Below, piece after piece: positions 1-9,412 of a stretch of DNA of 64,000 bases (positions are counted from its first letter, which is position 1; every line of letters begins with the position of its first letter). The position numbers and the translations under genes are program-made. Where the stretch lies: NCBI RefSeq assembly GCF_016862575.1, contig NZ_BONF01000001.1, positions 1-64,000 on the forward strand, read 5' to 3'. Below the pieces are notes generated by a model, which worked only from the letters and a program-made list of their open reading frames with translations, searched no databases and had not been told where the DNA came from. This DNA comes from Catellatospora bangladeshensis (GTDB lineage: Bacteria; Actinomycetota; Actinomycetes; Mycobacteriales; Micromonosporaceae).

Positions 1-50
1 CCAAACCTATGCTCAAACCAAACTTCGTGACACAAACCCGTGATCTTGGC
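1..50. repeat. Palindromic repeat family 2, partial right arm at window edge
   Basis: The run TGACACAAACCCGTGATCTT resembles the right arms of the complete family 2 elements at 19416-19480 and 27875-27937 (TGACACGAAACGCTGATCTT in the former). The left arm would lie before the window. The match is degenerate, so this is a tentative partial copy. Confidence 0.45.
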
Positions 51-91
51 GCGCCGCGCGCGGGGGCCGGTGTTCGCCGTGGTCGGTGATC

Positions 92-167
92 GCGTCGATC
101 TTGCGCGAAGTGTTAGCTATATGTCGGAGTTGTGCGTGTCGCGCCCACAGTTCGCGCAAGATCGGCG
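92..167. repeat. Palindromic repeat family 3, copy 1
   Basis: Inverted arms at 92-109 (GCGTCGATCTTGCGCGAA) and 151-167 pair with one mismatch and enclose a loop of about 41 bases. The second copy at 10628-10704 shares both arms and much of the loop, including GTGTTAG, ATATG and TGTGCGTGTCG. The element lies between the window edge and the first gene and has no coding content. Confidence 0.85.
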
Positions 168-190
168 GGGTGGGGGTGGGCGGGACGACT

Positions 191-196
191 TATGAT
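191..196 (+). promoter_or_regulatory. -10 box of a probable leaderless transcript
   Basis: TATGAT matches the -10 consensus and is followed after 7 bases by the ATG at 204. A transcript starting at or next to that ATG would be leaderless. No clear -35 box is visible because the upstream DNA is the repeat at 92-167. Confidence 0.55.
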
Positions 197-203
197 CGCG
201 GCC

Positions 204-710
204 ATGACCCATGTGCCTACGCCGCCCGTGCCGCCCGGTCCGGGGGCCGCGCCGCCGTTTCCGGCCGCGCCCGCCGAGGGTGGCGGGACCCGGCTGGGCT
301 GGGCGCTCGGCGCGGCCGGGCTGATCGTGGCGCTGTGCTGCGGCGGCGGCCTGGTCGCCGGGGTGGGCCTGGCGGTCACCGGGGTCAAGGCGATCAACGA
401 GCGGGCCCAGGTCGCGGTCGGCGGCTACCTCGGCGCGCTGAAGGACGAGCGCTACGAGGACGCGTACGACATGCTGTGCGACGCCGAACAGCGGCGGCTG
501 ACCCTGGACCGGTTCACCAGCCAGGAGCGCGCCCGCCCGGACCGGCTCGCGTCGTACGAGCTGGGCGACGTGGAGCTGGCGGCCGACATCACCCTGCCGG
601 TGACCGAGCGTTACACCGACGGCGACTCGGCGCAGGTGACCTACCTCCTGGTGCAGAACACCAAGACGACGGCGCTGGAGGTCTGCGGCAAGCGCTCCGG
701 CACGCGCTGA
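204..710 (+). CDS. Single-pass membrane protein of unknown function
   Basis: 168 residues from the ATG at 204, chosen because a TATGAT box sits 7 bases upstream; an in-frame ATG at 192 overlaps that box. The first 30 residues are rich in Pro, Gly and Ala. A glycine-rich hydrophobic segment follows at about residues 33-60. The rest (about 105 residues) begins with a pattern of the type YLGALKDERYEDAYDMLC, typical of NTF2-like extracytoplasmic domains (DUF4878 group) of actinobacterial membrane proteins. Two Cys residues in the outer part could form a disulphide. The family call is inference from pattern only. It is transcribed toward glyS with a 165-base gap. Function unknown. Confidence 0.7.
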   Translation: MTHVPTPPVPPGPGAAPPFPAAPAEGGGTRLGWALGAAGLIVALCCGGGLVAGVGLAVTGVKAINERAQVAVGGYLGALKDERYEDAYDMLCDAEQRRLTLDRFTSQERARPDRLASYELGDVELAADITLPVTERYTDGDSAQVTYLLVQNTKTTALEVCGKRSGTR

Positions 711-875
711 GCGCCCCGCCCGGCGCGCCTGCTCACGCGGCCGGTGCAGTAGCGTTAACCGAATGCGGGTTGCCGTCGGTGGCCCGTACCGTATCCACGT
801 CGGCGGGCAGCTGAGCCCGACCGACCTCCGCCGACAGCCAGCCGGCGGCTATCTCCAACGGAATGGAGCCTGATC

Positions 876-2255
<1,380 letters not shown>

Positions 2256-2268
2256 GCAGCTGAGCTGT

Positions 2269-2303
2269 GAGAAGTCCCCGGGATCCGTTCCCGGGGACTT
2301 CTC
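2269..2303 (+). terminator. Terminator hairpin after glyS
   Basis: A perfect 15-base-pair stem (GAGAAGTCCCCGGGA with its complement) around a 5-base loop begins 14 bases after the glyS stop. It lacks a U-run, as is common in high-GC actinobacteria. Confidence 0.85.
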
Positions 2304-2350
2304 AGCGAAGCCCTGGCACGATTGTCGAGTTAGTTTCGGGTCTTCCCCGG

Positions 2351-2356
2351 TAACAT
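2351..2356 (+). promoter_or_regulatory. -10 box, leaderless GTG
   Basis: TAACAT is followed after 7 bases by the GTG start at 2364. There is no Shine-Dalgarno sequence in that gap, so a leaderless mRNA is likely. A possible -35 (TTAGTT, 2330-2335) gives a short 15-base spacer. Confidence 0.5.
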
Positions 2357-2363
2357 ACGGACA

Positions 2364-3323
2364 GTGACCACCATCGAGCTGAAAAAGACGCCGGGAGCCG
2401 CGCCCGAGCCGGCCCGGTCGCGGCCGTCCTGGCGCGCGTGGCTGGTCATCGCCGCCGCGCTGCTGCTGGCCGTCTTTCTCGCGGGTCACCGGCTGGTCCC
2501 CAACCGGCACGGCGTGGGCAGCGTGCTGGACAGCATCGCCCCCCTGTTCGGCCTGGCGGTCCCGGTGCTCGCGATCGCGGCGCTGCTGGTCCGCTCGGGC
2601 AAGGCCCTGCTGGCGGTGCTGCTGCCCGCCGTGATCTGGCTGGCGATGTTCGGCGGCGCGCTGCTGCCGCCCGCCGGCGGGCCGGTCGAGCTGCGGGTGG
2701 TCACCCAGAACCTGTACGCCGGCAACCCCGACCCGGCGACGACGGTGCGGGCGCTGGCCGCGGGCGGCCCGGACCTCATCGCGCTGCAGGAGGCGTCCGG
2801 CGGCACCATAGAGGAGCTGGCCGAGGAGCTGTCCGAGACCTACCCGCACCACGCGATCAAGTCCACGGTCGGCCTGCTCAGCAAGCACCCGATCACCAAG
2901 GTCACCGGGGTCGACACCGGCCTGGACTGGACCCGCGCGCTGCGCGCGGTGGTCAAGGCGCCGCAGGGCGACATCGCGGTGTACGTGGTCCACCTCGGCT
3001 CGGCCCGGATCAACGAGACCGAGACCCGCGACCACACCATCGACATGCTGGCCAAGGCGCTGCGCGCGGACAAGGCCGAGCGGGTGCTGGTGCTGGGCGA
3101 CCTGAACACGGCGGCCACCGACCGGGCCATCGCGCCGCTGTCGGAGCTGCTGCACGACGCGCAGGCCGACGCCGGCTGGGGCTGGGGCTTCACCTGGCCG
3201 TCGACGCTGCCGGTGATGCGCCCGGACCACGTGCTGTACCGCGGGTTCACCGCCACGCAGGCCGGCACGCTGCGTACCCCCGGCACCGACCACCGGGCCG
3301 TGACCTCGGGGTTCGCGTTCTAA
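2364..3323 (+). CDS. Membrane-anchored endonuclease/exonuclease/phosphatase family protein
   Basis: 319 residues. Three hydrophobic segments at about residues 25-41, 57-76 and 80-100 anchor it; the catalytic domain follows outside. Family motifs are visible: TQNLYAGN with a downstream LIALQE (metal-binding Glu), VLGDLNT and the terminal RPDHVLY Asp-His pair. These define a Mg-dependent phosphoesterase fold, used by nucleases and by sphingomyelinase or phosphatase relatives. The substrate cannot be told from sequence. GTG start at 2364 fits the upstream -10 box. It stands alone between glyS and the sigma factor. Confidence 0.88.
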   Translation: MTTIELKKTPGAAPEPARSRPSWRAWLVIAAALLLAVFLAGHRLVPNRHGVGSVLDSIAPLFGLAVPVLAIAALLVRSGKALLAVLLPAVIWLAMFGGALLPPAGGPVELRVVTQNLYAGNPDPATTVRALAAGGPDLIALQEASGGTIEELAEELSETYPHHAIKSTVGLLSKHPITKVTGVDTGLDWTRALRAVVKAPQGDIAVYVVHLGSARINETETRDHTIDMLAKALRADKAERVLVLGDLNTAATDRAIAPLSELLHDAQADAGWGWGFTWPSTLPVMRPDHVLYRGFTATQAGTLRTPGTDHRAVTSGFAF

Positions 3324-3528
3324 GAAATCCGTACGTGTACTTTCCTCTCGTCCGGACTGGTACTTTCGGGCACTTACTTGGTAACGTCATGTCTGCTCGG
3401 CTTCGGCCGGGCCGGCTATCAGCCGTAACGTCGCTCAAGAAACGGGTGCCGGGTCCGTCACAGCAGGACCGCGTCCGGAGACCCCGTCACCGGATCCCCC
3501 GCGGTTCAACTGCGCCGGAGGCTTTGTA
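3324..3528 (+). promoter_or_regulatory. Upstream region of the sigma factor gene
   Basis: 205 bases without a gene. It holds two copies of GTACTTTC (near 3347 and 3360) and a TAACGT hexamer at 3382-3387 that could be a -10 box, giving a leader of about 135 bases. A good Shine-Dalgarno GGAGG lies at 3517-3521. I could not identify a convincing -35 or an alternative-sigma promoter. Confidence 0.35.
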
Positions 3529-4350
3529 ATGTCTGTCCAGATCGCCCGCGAGACCGTCGTGTCCGCGTCCCCCTCGTCCCTGACCGACACCACGCTCGAC
3601 GCCACGACCGGCGAAATGCTGCTGGTCCGCCTCGCCGAGCTCGACGAGCAAGACCCCAAGCACGAGGACGTGCGCCAGGAGGCCATCTGCGCCTTCCTGC
3701 CGCTGGCCGAGCGCCTGGCCCGCCGCTTCCGCCACCGTGGCGTGGACAGCGACGACCTCGTGCAGGTCGCGACCATCGGCCTGATCCAGGCGGTGGATCG
3801 TTTCGACCCCAACCGTGGCAGTGCCTTCGTGCACTTCGCGGTGCCGACGATCGTCGGCGAACTCAAGCGCCACTTCCGCGACCGTGGCTGGAGCATGCGG
3901 GTGAGTCGCCGCATGCAGGAGCTCTACCTGGACATCAACCGGGTGTCCCCGGAGCTCTGCCAGACCCTCGGCCGGTGGCCGAGCATCGAGGACCTGGCCG
4001 AGCATCTGCAGGTGAGCGCGGAGGACGTGCTCGCCGGGATGCACTGCGCGCAGGCCTACCGCATCAACTCGCTCAACGTCGCGGTCAGCGGCGAAGACGG
4101 TGATGTGGAGCTCGGTGAGCTGGTGGGCGAGACCGACAACGCACTGGAGTCCGTTCCGGACGTGCACGCGGTGCGGCAGTTCGTCAAGGAACTGCCGGAG
4201 CGCGAGCAGCGCATCCTGAGCCTCCGCTTCGACCTGGGCCTGAACCAGGCGCAGATCGCGGAGCGCATCGGGGTCTCCCAGATGCACGTGTCCCGCCTGC
4301 TCAGCCGGTGCCTCGCCCAGCTGCGGGAGCGCATGCTGGCCGAGGACTGA
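3529..4350 (+). CDS. RNA polymerase sigma factor, SigB/SigF/SigG family
   Basis: 273 residues. Sigma-70 region 2 is intact (DDLVQVATIGLIQAVDRFDP, then the ELKRHFRDRGW part), region 3 is at about 130-185 and region 4 ends the protein (LPEREQRILSLRF, with helix-turn-helix IAERIGVSQMHVSRLLSR). This layout is that of actinobacterial stress/developmental group 3 sigma factors. ATG at 3529 has GGAGG 8 bases upstream. No anti-sigma gene (RsbW-like) is adjacent, so any partner-switch control must be encoded elsewhere or be absent. Exact orthology to SigB or SigF cannot be settled here. Confidence 0.92.
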   Translation: MSVQIARETVVSASPSSLTDTTLDATTGEMLLVRLAELDEQDPKHEDVRQEAICAFLPLAERLARRFRHRGVDSDDLVQVATIGLIQAVDRFDPNRGSAFVHFAVPTIVGELKRHFRDRGWSMRVSRRMQELYLDINRVSPELCQTLGRWPSIEDLAEHLQVSAEDVLAGMHCAQAYRINSLNVAVSGEDGDVELGELVGETDNALESVPDVHAVRQFVKELPEREQRILSLRFDLGLNQAQIAERIGVSQMHVSRLLSRCLAQLRERMLAED

Positions 4351-4404
4351 GCCGGGGTGACGATTTCTCGGTTTCACGTCCGGTGTCGCGGGTAGATGGT
4401 TGCC

Positions 4405-4548
4405 ATGGAACTTCTGCTGTGGATCCTCGCCGTGGTACTGGTCGTGTCCGGGATCGTCTCGCTGGCTCGGCGCCAGATTCTCTGGGGCGTCGTGCTCATC
4501 GTCGTCGGTCTGCTCGTGGGACCGGGGGGCGTCAGCATCTTCTCGTAG
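4405..4548 (+). CDS. GPGG-motif small membrane protein
   Basis: 47 residues from the ATG at 4405. It is almost wholly hydrophobic with one short Arg-Arg turn (residues 22-23) between two membrane spans and ends with VGPGGVSIFS. A recurrent family of actinobacterial micro-proteins carries this GPGG signature. Function unknown. A perfect terminator palindrome follows 19 bases after the stop, which supports an independent transcription unit. No clear Shine-Dalgarno precedes the start. Confidence 0.8.
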   Translation: MELLLWILAVVLVVSGIVSLARRQILWGVVLIVVGLLVGPGGVSIFS

Positions 4549-4567
4549 GGTGCGCGCCGCAAGAACT

Positions 4568-4597
4568 GGGGTGGGTGGACCGCGGTCCACCCACCCC
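4568..4597 (+). terminator. Terminator palindrome after the GPGG gene
   Basis: A perfect 30-base palindrome whose half is GGGGTGGGTGGACCG. It would fold into a stem of at least 13 base pairs. It is followed by TTGCTGTGTG rather than a U-run. Confidence 0.75.
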
Positions 4598-4641
4598 TTG
4601 CTGTGTGACCACAGACACCGGGCGATTTCACATCCGCGCCG

Positions 4642-4647
4642 TAGATT
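4642..4647 (+). promoter_or_regulatory. -10 box, leaderless GTG
   Basis: TAGATT lies 6 bases before the GTG at 4654, with no ribosome binding site between, predicting a leaderless transcript for the oxidoreductase gene. Confidence 0.5.
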
Positions 4648-4653
4648 GGCGCC

Positions 4654-5718
4654 GTGACGGTACTCGGCAAGCCCCTCGAACTGCGCGGCGTCACGCTGCC
4701 CAACCGCATCGCGCTGGCGCCCATGTGCCAGTACTCGGCCCGGGACGGGCTGCCCGGCGACTGGCACCTGGCCCACCTGGGCGCCCGCGCCGTCGGCGGG
4801 GCCGGGCTGGTCATCGCCGAGGCGACCGCCGTGCTGCCGGAGGGCCGCATCTCGCCCCGCGACACCGGCATCTGGTCCGGCGCGCACGTGGACGCGTGGC
4901 GCCCGATCACCGCGTTCATCGCCGCGCAGGGCGCCGTCCCGGCGCTGCAGCTGGCCCACGCCGGGTTCAAGGCGTCGACGTACTGGCCGTTCGCGCAGGA
5001 ACGGGGTGGGGTGCCGGACGGCGACGGCGGCTGGCAGCCGGTGGGCCCCGGCGCGGAGCCGTTCATCCCGTCGTATCGCGCGCCCCGGGCGCTGGACGAG
5101 GCCGGGATCACCGCGGTGATCGACGCGTTCGCGCAGGCCGCCGTGCGGGCCGTGGACGCCGGCTTCCAGGCCGTGGAGATCCACGCGGCGCACGGCTACC
5201 TGCTGCACGAGTTCTACTCCCCGCTGACCAACCACCGCACCGACGGCTGGGGCGGCGACCGTCCCGCGCGGATGCGCCTGGCGCTCGCCGTCGCGCGGGC
5301 CGTACGCGCCGCGGTGGGCCCGGACCTGCCGGTGCTGGCCCGGGTCTCCGCGACCGACTGGACCGACGGCGGCTGGGACGTCGCCGACACCGTGGTGCTG
5401 GCCCGGGAGCTGGCCGCGGCCGGGGTCGACCTGATCGACTGCTCGTCGGGCGGGGCCGCGCCGCACGCCGACATCCCGCTCGGGCCCGGCTACCAGGTGC
5501 CGCTGGCGCAGCGGGTACGCGCCGAGGCGGGCGTGCTCACCGGCGCGGTCGGCCTGATCACCGAGCCGGAGCAGGCCGAGCGCATCGTCGAGGACGGTCA
5601 GGCCGACCTGGTGCTGCTCGGGCGGGAGCTGCTGCGCGACCCGTACTGGCCGCGCCGCGCCCTGGACCGGCTCGGCGGCCTGCCGCACTGGCCCGACCAG
5701 TACCAGCGCGCCTTCTGA
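4654..5718 (+). CDS. NADH:flavin oxidoreductase, old yellow enzyme family (YqjM type)
   Basis: 354 residues, a full-length FMN TIM barrel. The N-terminal block APMCQYSARDG carries the Cys-Gln-Tyr-Ser signature of thermophilic-like (YqjM/class II) enzymes. Later blocks include IHAAHGYLLHEF and SPLTNHRTDGWGGD, which hold substrate- and FMN-contacting residues. Such enzymes reduce activated C=C bonds of enones with NAD(P)H; the physiological substrate is usually unknown. The gene ends 12 bases before the convergent ArsR-type gene. Confidence 0.93.
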   Translation: MTVLGKPLELRGVTLPNRIALAPMCQYSARDGLPGDWHLAHLGARAVGGAGLVIAEATAVLPEGRISPRDTGIWSGAHVDAWRPITAFIAAQGAVPALQLAHAGFKASTYWPFAQERGGVPDGDGGWQPVGPGAEPFIPSYRAPRALDEAGITAVIDAFAQAAVRAVDAGFQAVEIHAAHGYLLHEFYSPLTNHRTDGWGGDRPARMRLALAVARAVRAAVGPDLPVLARVSATDWTDGGWDVADTVVLARELAAAGVDLIDCSSGGAAPHADIPLGPGYQVPLAQRVRAEAGVLTGAVGLITEPEQAERIVEDGQADLVLLGRELLRDPYWPRRALDRLGGLPHWPDQYQRAF

Positions 5719-5730
5719 CGCACCGGGAGG

Positions 5731-6483
5731 TCAGCCCGGTCCGGGGCGGTCGCGGGCGTCCAGCAGCGACTGGCCCGCGGCGGTCGCCACGTAGAGCACG
5801 GTCCGGCCGTGGCGGCTGCGCGCCAGCAGGCCCGCGGCGTGCATGACGCCCAGGTGCTCCGATACGGTGCCCGCCGCCATGCCGGTGCGACGGGCCAGCT
5901 CGCTGGTGGTGGCGGGCTGGCGCAGTATGTCCAGCAGCCGCGCCCGGGACGCGCCGAACAGCGCGGCGAGCGCCCCGTCCGCGGCCGGGCCGTCCTCCCA
6001 CACGCTGCCGACGGCGCGCGCCCGCATCCGCGCCCAGTACGGCGCGACCGCGACGCGGTGCCACTCGCGGGCGCCCGCGACCAGCTCATCGAGCAGGCGG
6101 GGCGGGTCGTCCAGCAGCGCCGTGGTGCGCGGGCCCAGCGGCAGCTTCTCCGTGGTGGCCGCCAGGTCCGCGTGCAGCACGTCGGCCGGGGTCGCGGCGA
6201 CCACGGCCAGCTCGTCGTCCAGCTCGCCGAGCGGGCCGGGCGGCGCCGGGGTCAGGAAGTCGGGCAGGTAACCGTGCGCCCGGGTCAGCTCGCTGAGCAG
6301 CGCCAGACCGTCGGCCGCCGCCGGATCCGGGCGGACCTGCCGCGCCCAGCGCAGCCACGGCAGGTGCACCGGGAAGCGGTCCGAGTTGCCCAGCACGTAC
6401 CTGCCGCGGACCGTCTCCCACAGCGGCGAGATGCAGAAACGGATGTCCGCGGCGTCGCGCACCCCGAACAGGATCCGGCTCAC
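5731..6483 (-). CDS. ArsR-type transcriptional regulator with DUF5937-like N-terminus
   Basis: 250 residues from the GTG at 6483, preceded by GGAGAG; the open frame extends further upstream but without features. About 165 N-terminal residues match the pattern of DUF5937 sensor-like domains (FCISPLWET start, LPWLRWAR). The C-terminal 80 residues are a winged helix (LFGASRARLLDIL, SELARRTGMAAGTVSEHLGVM, HGRTVLY). No Cys metal site is visible, so the ligand is probably not a metal. A 16-base perfect palindrome 16 bases upstream of the start is a likely autoregulatory operator. Confidence 0.88.
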   Translation of the reverse strand: MSRILFGVRDAADIRFCISPLWETVRGRYVLGNSDRFPVHLPWLRWARQVRPDPAAADGLALLSELTRAHGYLPDFLTPAPPGPLGELDDELAVVAATPADVLHADLAATTEKLPLGPRTTALLDDPPRLLDELVAGAREWHRVAVAPYWARMRARAVGSVWEDGPAADGALAALFGASRARLLDILRQPATTSELARRTGMAAGTVSEHLGVMHAAGLLARSRHGRTVLYVATAAGQSLLDARDRPGPG

Positions 6484-6498
6484 CGGGCTCTCCGATCT

Positions 6499-6514
6499 TT
6501 CGGCGTACGCCGAA
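6499..6514. promoter_or_regulatory. Perfect 16-bp palindrome, probable ArsR-type operator
   Basis: TTCGGCGTACGCCGAA is a perfect palindrome lying between a minus-strand -10-like TAGGGT (6533-6538) and the GTG of the regulator at 6483. The position suits autorepression by the encoded winged-helix protein. Binding is inferred. Confidence 0.6.
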
Positions 6515-6660
6515 TCGCTGGGTGGCGCAACCACCCTACTGATGGGATATCCACAAGCGACAACACGCCGGTCGAGAGGGCGGGCGAGGTCGTGCCGAGG
6601 CGGCACGGGCCGGGCGCTCTTGTAGGAACGGGGGAGAGCGCCCAGCCCCGCCATACCCAA

Positions 6661-6708
6661 AGGAAGGGCACCTTCTTAACGCTATGCGTTGTAGAAGGTG
6701 CCCTTCCT
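6661..6708. repeat. Palindromic repeat family 1, copy 1
   Basis: Arms 6661-6676 (AGGAAGGGCACCTTCT) and 6693-6708 are perfect 16-base inverted repeats around TTAACGCTATGCGTTGT-type spacer DNA. Related copies are at 15793, 24209, 27782 and 29208. Confidence 0.92.
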
Positions 6709-6773
6709 AACGTCTCCCAGGTCACGGGCGACCCGCCGTCGCGAGCGCCGAAACCCACGCGCGGCAGGGTGAT

Positions 6774-6834
6774 GATCGCTGTCGCGTGTCAGAACCTGAG
6801 GCTGGACAACACTTTTCGACACGAGACAGCGATC
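6774..6834. repeat. Palindromic repeat family 2, copy
   Basis: Left arm 6774-6794 (GATCGCTGTCGCGTGTCAGAA) written in part as GATCGCTGTC, right arm 6815-6834 (TTCGACACGAGACAGCGATC) with small mismatches. The spacer contains CTGAGGCTGGACAACACTT, similar to the copy at 15694. Confidence 0.85.
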
Positions 6835-6934
6835 TGGGAAAGCGTGCCCGCTTTGCCTGGTCGGGGAGCTGGCGCGGGGGTGGGATCATGGGGTCAGCGC
6901 CGGTTCTCGAGCGGCGCGGGGGAGGTGACGGGCC

Positions 6935-9283
6935 GTGTTGGAGACCGCCACCGAGGTGCGGCGGCCGTTCCCGTTCGGGCGGGAGGATCTCGATCCCGAA
7001 CGGATCGGGCTGGGCGTACGGCAGACGCTGGACCACTACTTCCACTGGCGGGACGACTCGCCAGGCGTGATCGCGGCGCATGTGGACGGATACACCGAGC
7101 AGCTGCGGCAGATCCTGTCCCGGCACGGCGCGGCCGGCACGCTGCACCGCGCCGCGTGGCCGCCGCGCCGCCGCCGGGAGGAGCGGGCGCAGGCGGTACG
7201 CGAACTCAACTACTTCGGCGTCTACAACCTGAGCGAGATCCCCGGCCCGGCCGACGTGGCGCGCGCCGAGCGGCTGGCCCGGGTGCATGCGGGCGCGGTA
7301 CGGGACACGCTCGCCGCGATCGAGGGGGGCCACGGCCCGGCCGGGGTGGTGGCGGCGCTGGAGGCGCGCTTTCCCGGGCTGCGCGGGGTGCCCGAGACGC
7401 GCTGGCTGCTGGCCCGGCTGGACCGGCTGCACCGCTGCCTGCCGGACACCGTGGTGCGCGCCGGGGCGATGGGCAAGGTGGTCCGCACGCTGGCCGGGGT
7501 GCTGGCGATCGGGGCGTACGACACCCGGGACGCGGGCGGGGCCGCCATCCGCGCCCACCTGACCCGGATCCTGCCCGGCGCGTACGCGTACGGGGCCGCG
7601 TACGCCATCGTCGACGACTCGTTCCAGGACCTGCGCAGCGAGCACATCCCGCAGGCCGACCGGGACCGGCTGCACCGGCTGATCCTGCGCGGGCTGTCCA
7701 CCGGCGGCGCCGTCGACCCCGCCGACATCCCCGACCATCCGCTGGCCGAGGAGCTGCACGAGCTGTACGGCGTCGCGCTCGACGTCTACCCGTTCGGCAC
7801 GCACCGGCACCTCTACCAGGCCGCCGAGTCGATGTACCTGGCCCAGCACCGGGACGCGGAGCTGTCGCCGGAGGGCGGGCTGGACGCGGCGTATCCGGAC
7901 ATCTTCCTCAAGGCCGGGCTGAGCCGGGTGGTCGCCAACCTGCTGGGCAGGCGCGAGGTCGACGAGGGTTTCTACGCCCGCTGCCTCAACACGATCTTCC
8001 TGAGCCAGTTCAAGGACGACCTCGCCGACCGCGAGGAGGACCGGCGCGCGGGCCGGACGACGCCGTTCACGCTGCCCGCGCCGGCGCGCGCCGGTGGGCG
8101 GGCCGATCCGCTGTACGATCTGTTCGCGTACGACGCGTACGTGGTCGAGCAGGTGTACGGCGGCCACCCGGCGGCCCGTGACGCGCTGATCGGCGTCGGC
8201 ACCGTCAAGCTCGTCGCGCACCTGTGCCGCGACCCGCGCGCCACTCTCGCGTTGCTGGACGAGTACCCGGCGACGGCGCAGATCGCGTCGTTCCTGCGTA
8301 CCGCCGCGTCGGTGCCCCGCCGCGCGCTGCCGCACCTGACCACGGGCGACCTGCGGGTCAAGCGGGCGGCCGCCGTGATCATGGGCGAGCGCGACCCCAA
8401 CAGCGTGGACGCGCGGACCTTCGTGCTGGACCGGCTGGAGCGCATCAACGAGCTGGTGCACGAGTGCCACACCGGGGTCGACGCGGGCGAGCTGGCCCCG
8501 ATCCTGGCGTACACGATGGACGGTCCGGCCAAGCGGCTGCGGCCCGCGCTGACGCTGATGCTGGCCGAGGGGCTCGGCGTCGCCGACACGCTGTCCGAGC
8601 CGCTGCTGGGCGCGATCGAGCTGTTCCACACCGCCAGCCTGATCTTCGACGACCTGCCCGCGCAGGACGACGCCGCGCTGCGCCGGGGCCGCCCCGCCGC
8701 GCACACCGTGTTCGACGAGGGCAGCGTGCAGCTCGCGGCGATCTCGATGCTGTCCTCCGGGTTCGGCATGCTGGCCCGGCTCGACCGGCACTACCCGGCG
8801 CAGCGGGTCACCGACGTCATCGAGTACGTCGGCAAGGTGCTCGGTCCGCAGCGGCTGTGCCGGGGGCAGTACCTGGACCTGCGCTTCGCCCGCGACGCGC
8901 GGCCGGTCACCGGCGAGGACATCCTGGAGATGTACCGGCTGAAGACCTCGACCATGGTGGAGGCCGCGCTGGTGCCGCTGATGATGCTGCTGGAGCGCCC
9001 GGCGGGGGAGATCGAGCTGGTCACGCGGTACGCCGACCACGCCGGGGTGGTGTTCCAGGCCCGCGACGACATCCTCGACGCCACCGCCACCTCGGCTCAG
9101 CTCGGCAAGGACGCCGGTGCGGACCTGGGCAAGGCGAACCTGGTCCGGGTGTACGGGCTGCCGGAGGCGCGACGGCTCATGGAGCAGCACCGCGCCGACG
9201 CGGTCGCCTGCCTGCACGCGCTCCCCTTCGACACCCGCCTGCTGGAGGGCATCGTCGACCACTTCGCCGACCGCCGCAGGTGA
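6935..9283 (+). CDS. Double-domain polyprenyl synthetase family protein
   Basis: 782 residues, about twice the usual 320-380. The C-terminal half (about 495-782) is a recognisable trans-isoprenyl diphosphate synthase: KRLRP (533-537), first Asp-rich motif DDLPAQDD (572-579), LRRGRPAAH, and second motif DDILD (711-715). The N-terminal half also carries two Asp-rich motifs at matching spacing, DDSFQD (227-232) and DDLADREED (361-369), so it may be a second all-alpha isoprenoid synthase domain, either an active prenyl/terpene enzyme or a decayed copy. Start GTG at 6935 has GGAGG 10 bases upstream. Chain length and product cannot be told. No carotenoid or terpene genes are adjacent. Confidence 0.85.
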   Translation: MLETATEVRRPFPFGREDLDPERIGLGVRQTLDHYFHWRDDSPGVIAAHVDGYTEQLRQILSRHGAAGTLHRAAWPPRRRREERAQAVRELNYFGVYNLSEIPGPADVARAERLARVHAGAVRDTLAAIEGGHGPAGVVAALEARFPGLRGVPETRWLLARLDRLHRCLPDTVVRAGAMGKVVRTLAGVLAIGAYDTRDAGGAAIRAHLTRILPGAYAYGAAYAIVDDSFQDLRSEHIPQADRDRLHRLILRGLSTGGAVDPADIPDHPLAEELHELYGVALDVYPFGTHRHLYQAAESMYLAQHRDAELSPEGGLDAAYPDIFLKAGLSRVVANLLGRREVDEGFYARCLNTIFLSQFKDDLADREEDRRAGRTTPFTLPAPARAGGRADPLYDLFAYDAYVVEQVYGGHPAARDALIGVGTVKLVAHLCRDPRATLALLDEYPATAQIASFLRTAASVPRRALPHLTTGDLRVKRAAAVIMGERDPNSVDARTFVLDRLERINELVHECHTGVDAGELAPILAYTMDGPAKRLRPALTLMLAEGLGVADTLSEPLLGAIELFHTASLIFDDLPAQDDAALRRGRPAAHTVFDEGSVQLAAISMLSSGFGMLARLDRHYPAQRVTDVIEYVGKVLGPQRLCRGQYLDLRFARDARPVTGEDILEMYRLKTSTMVEAALVPLMMLLERPAGEIELVTRYADHAGVVFQARDDILDATATSAQLGKDAGADLGKANLVRVYGLPEARRLMEQHRADAVACLHALPFDTRLLEGIVDHFADRRR

Positions 9284-9310
9284 CGGCTTAGCCGGGCAGC
9301 TCTGCGGCCC

Positions 9311-9375
9311 ATGATCGCTGTCTCGTGTCGAAAGCTCTGCTCAGGCCCCAGGTTTCGACACGAGATAGCGATCAT
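9311..9375. repeat. Palindromic repeat family 2, copy
   Basis: Arms of 23 bases (9311-9333, starting ATGATCGCTGTCTCGTGTCG, and 9353-9375) pair with one mismatch. The element fills most of the gap between the convergent polyprenyl synthetase and dihydrouridine synthase genes, where it may act as a bidirectional terminator (inference). Confidence 0.92.
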
Positions 9376-9412
9376 CACGAGGTCGCGGGGCCCGCCGAGC
9401 GGTCGGTGCCGG

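Larger units (their letters stand above)
6484..6934. other. 451-base gene-free region with operator and two repeat elements
   Basis: Between the ArsR-type gene and the polyprenyl synthetase gene lie the 16-bp operator palindrome, a family 1 repeat (6661-6708) and a family 2 repeat (6774-6834). The last 15 bases hold GGGGGAGG, the ribosome binding site of the next gene. I see no further small gene. Confidence 0.6.
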
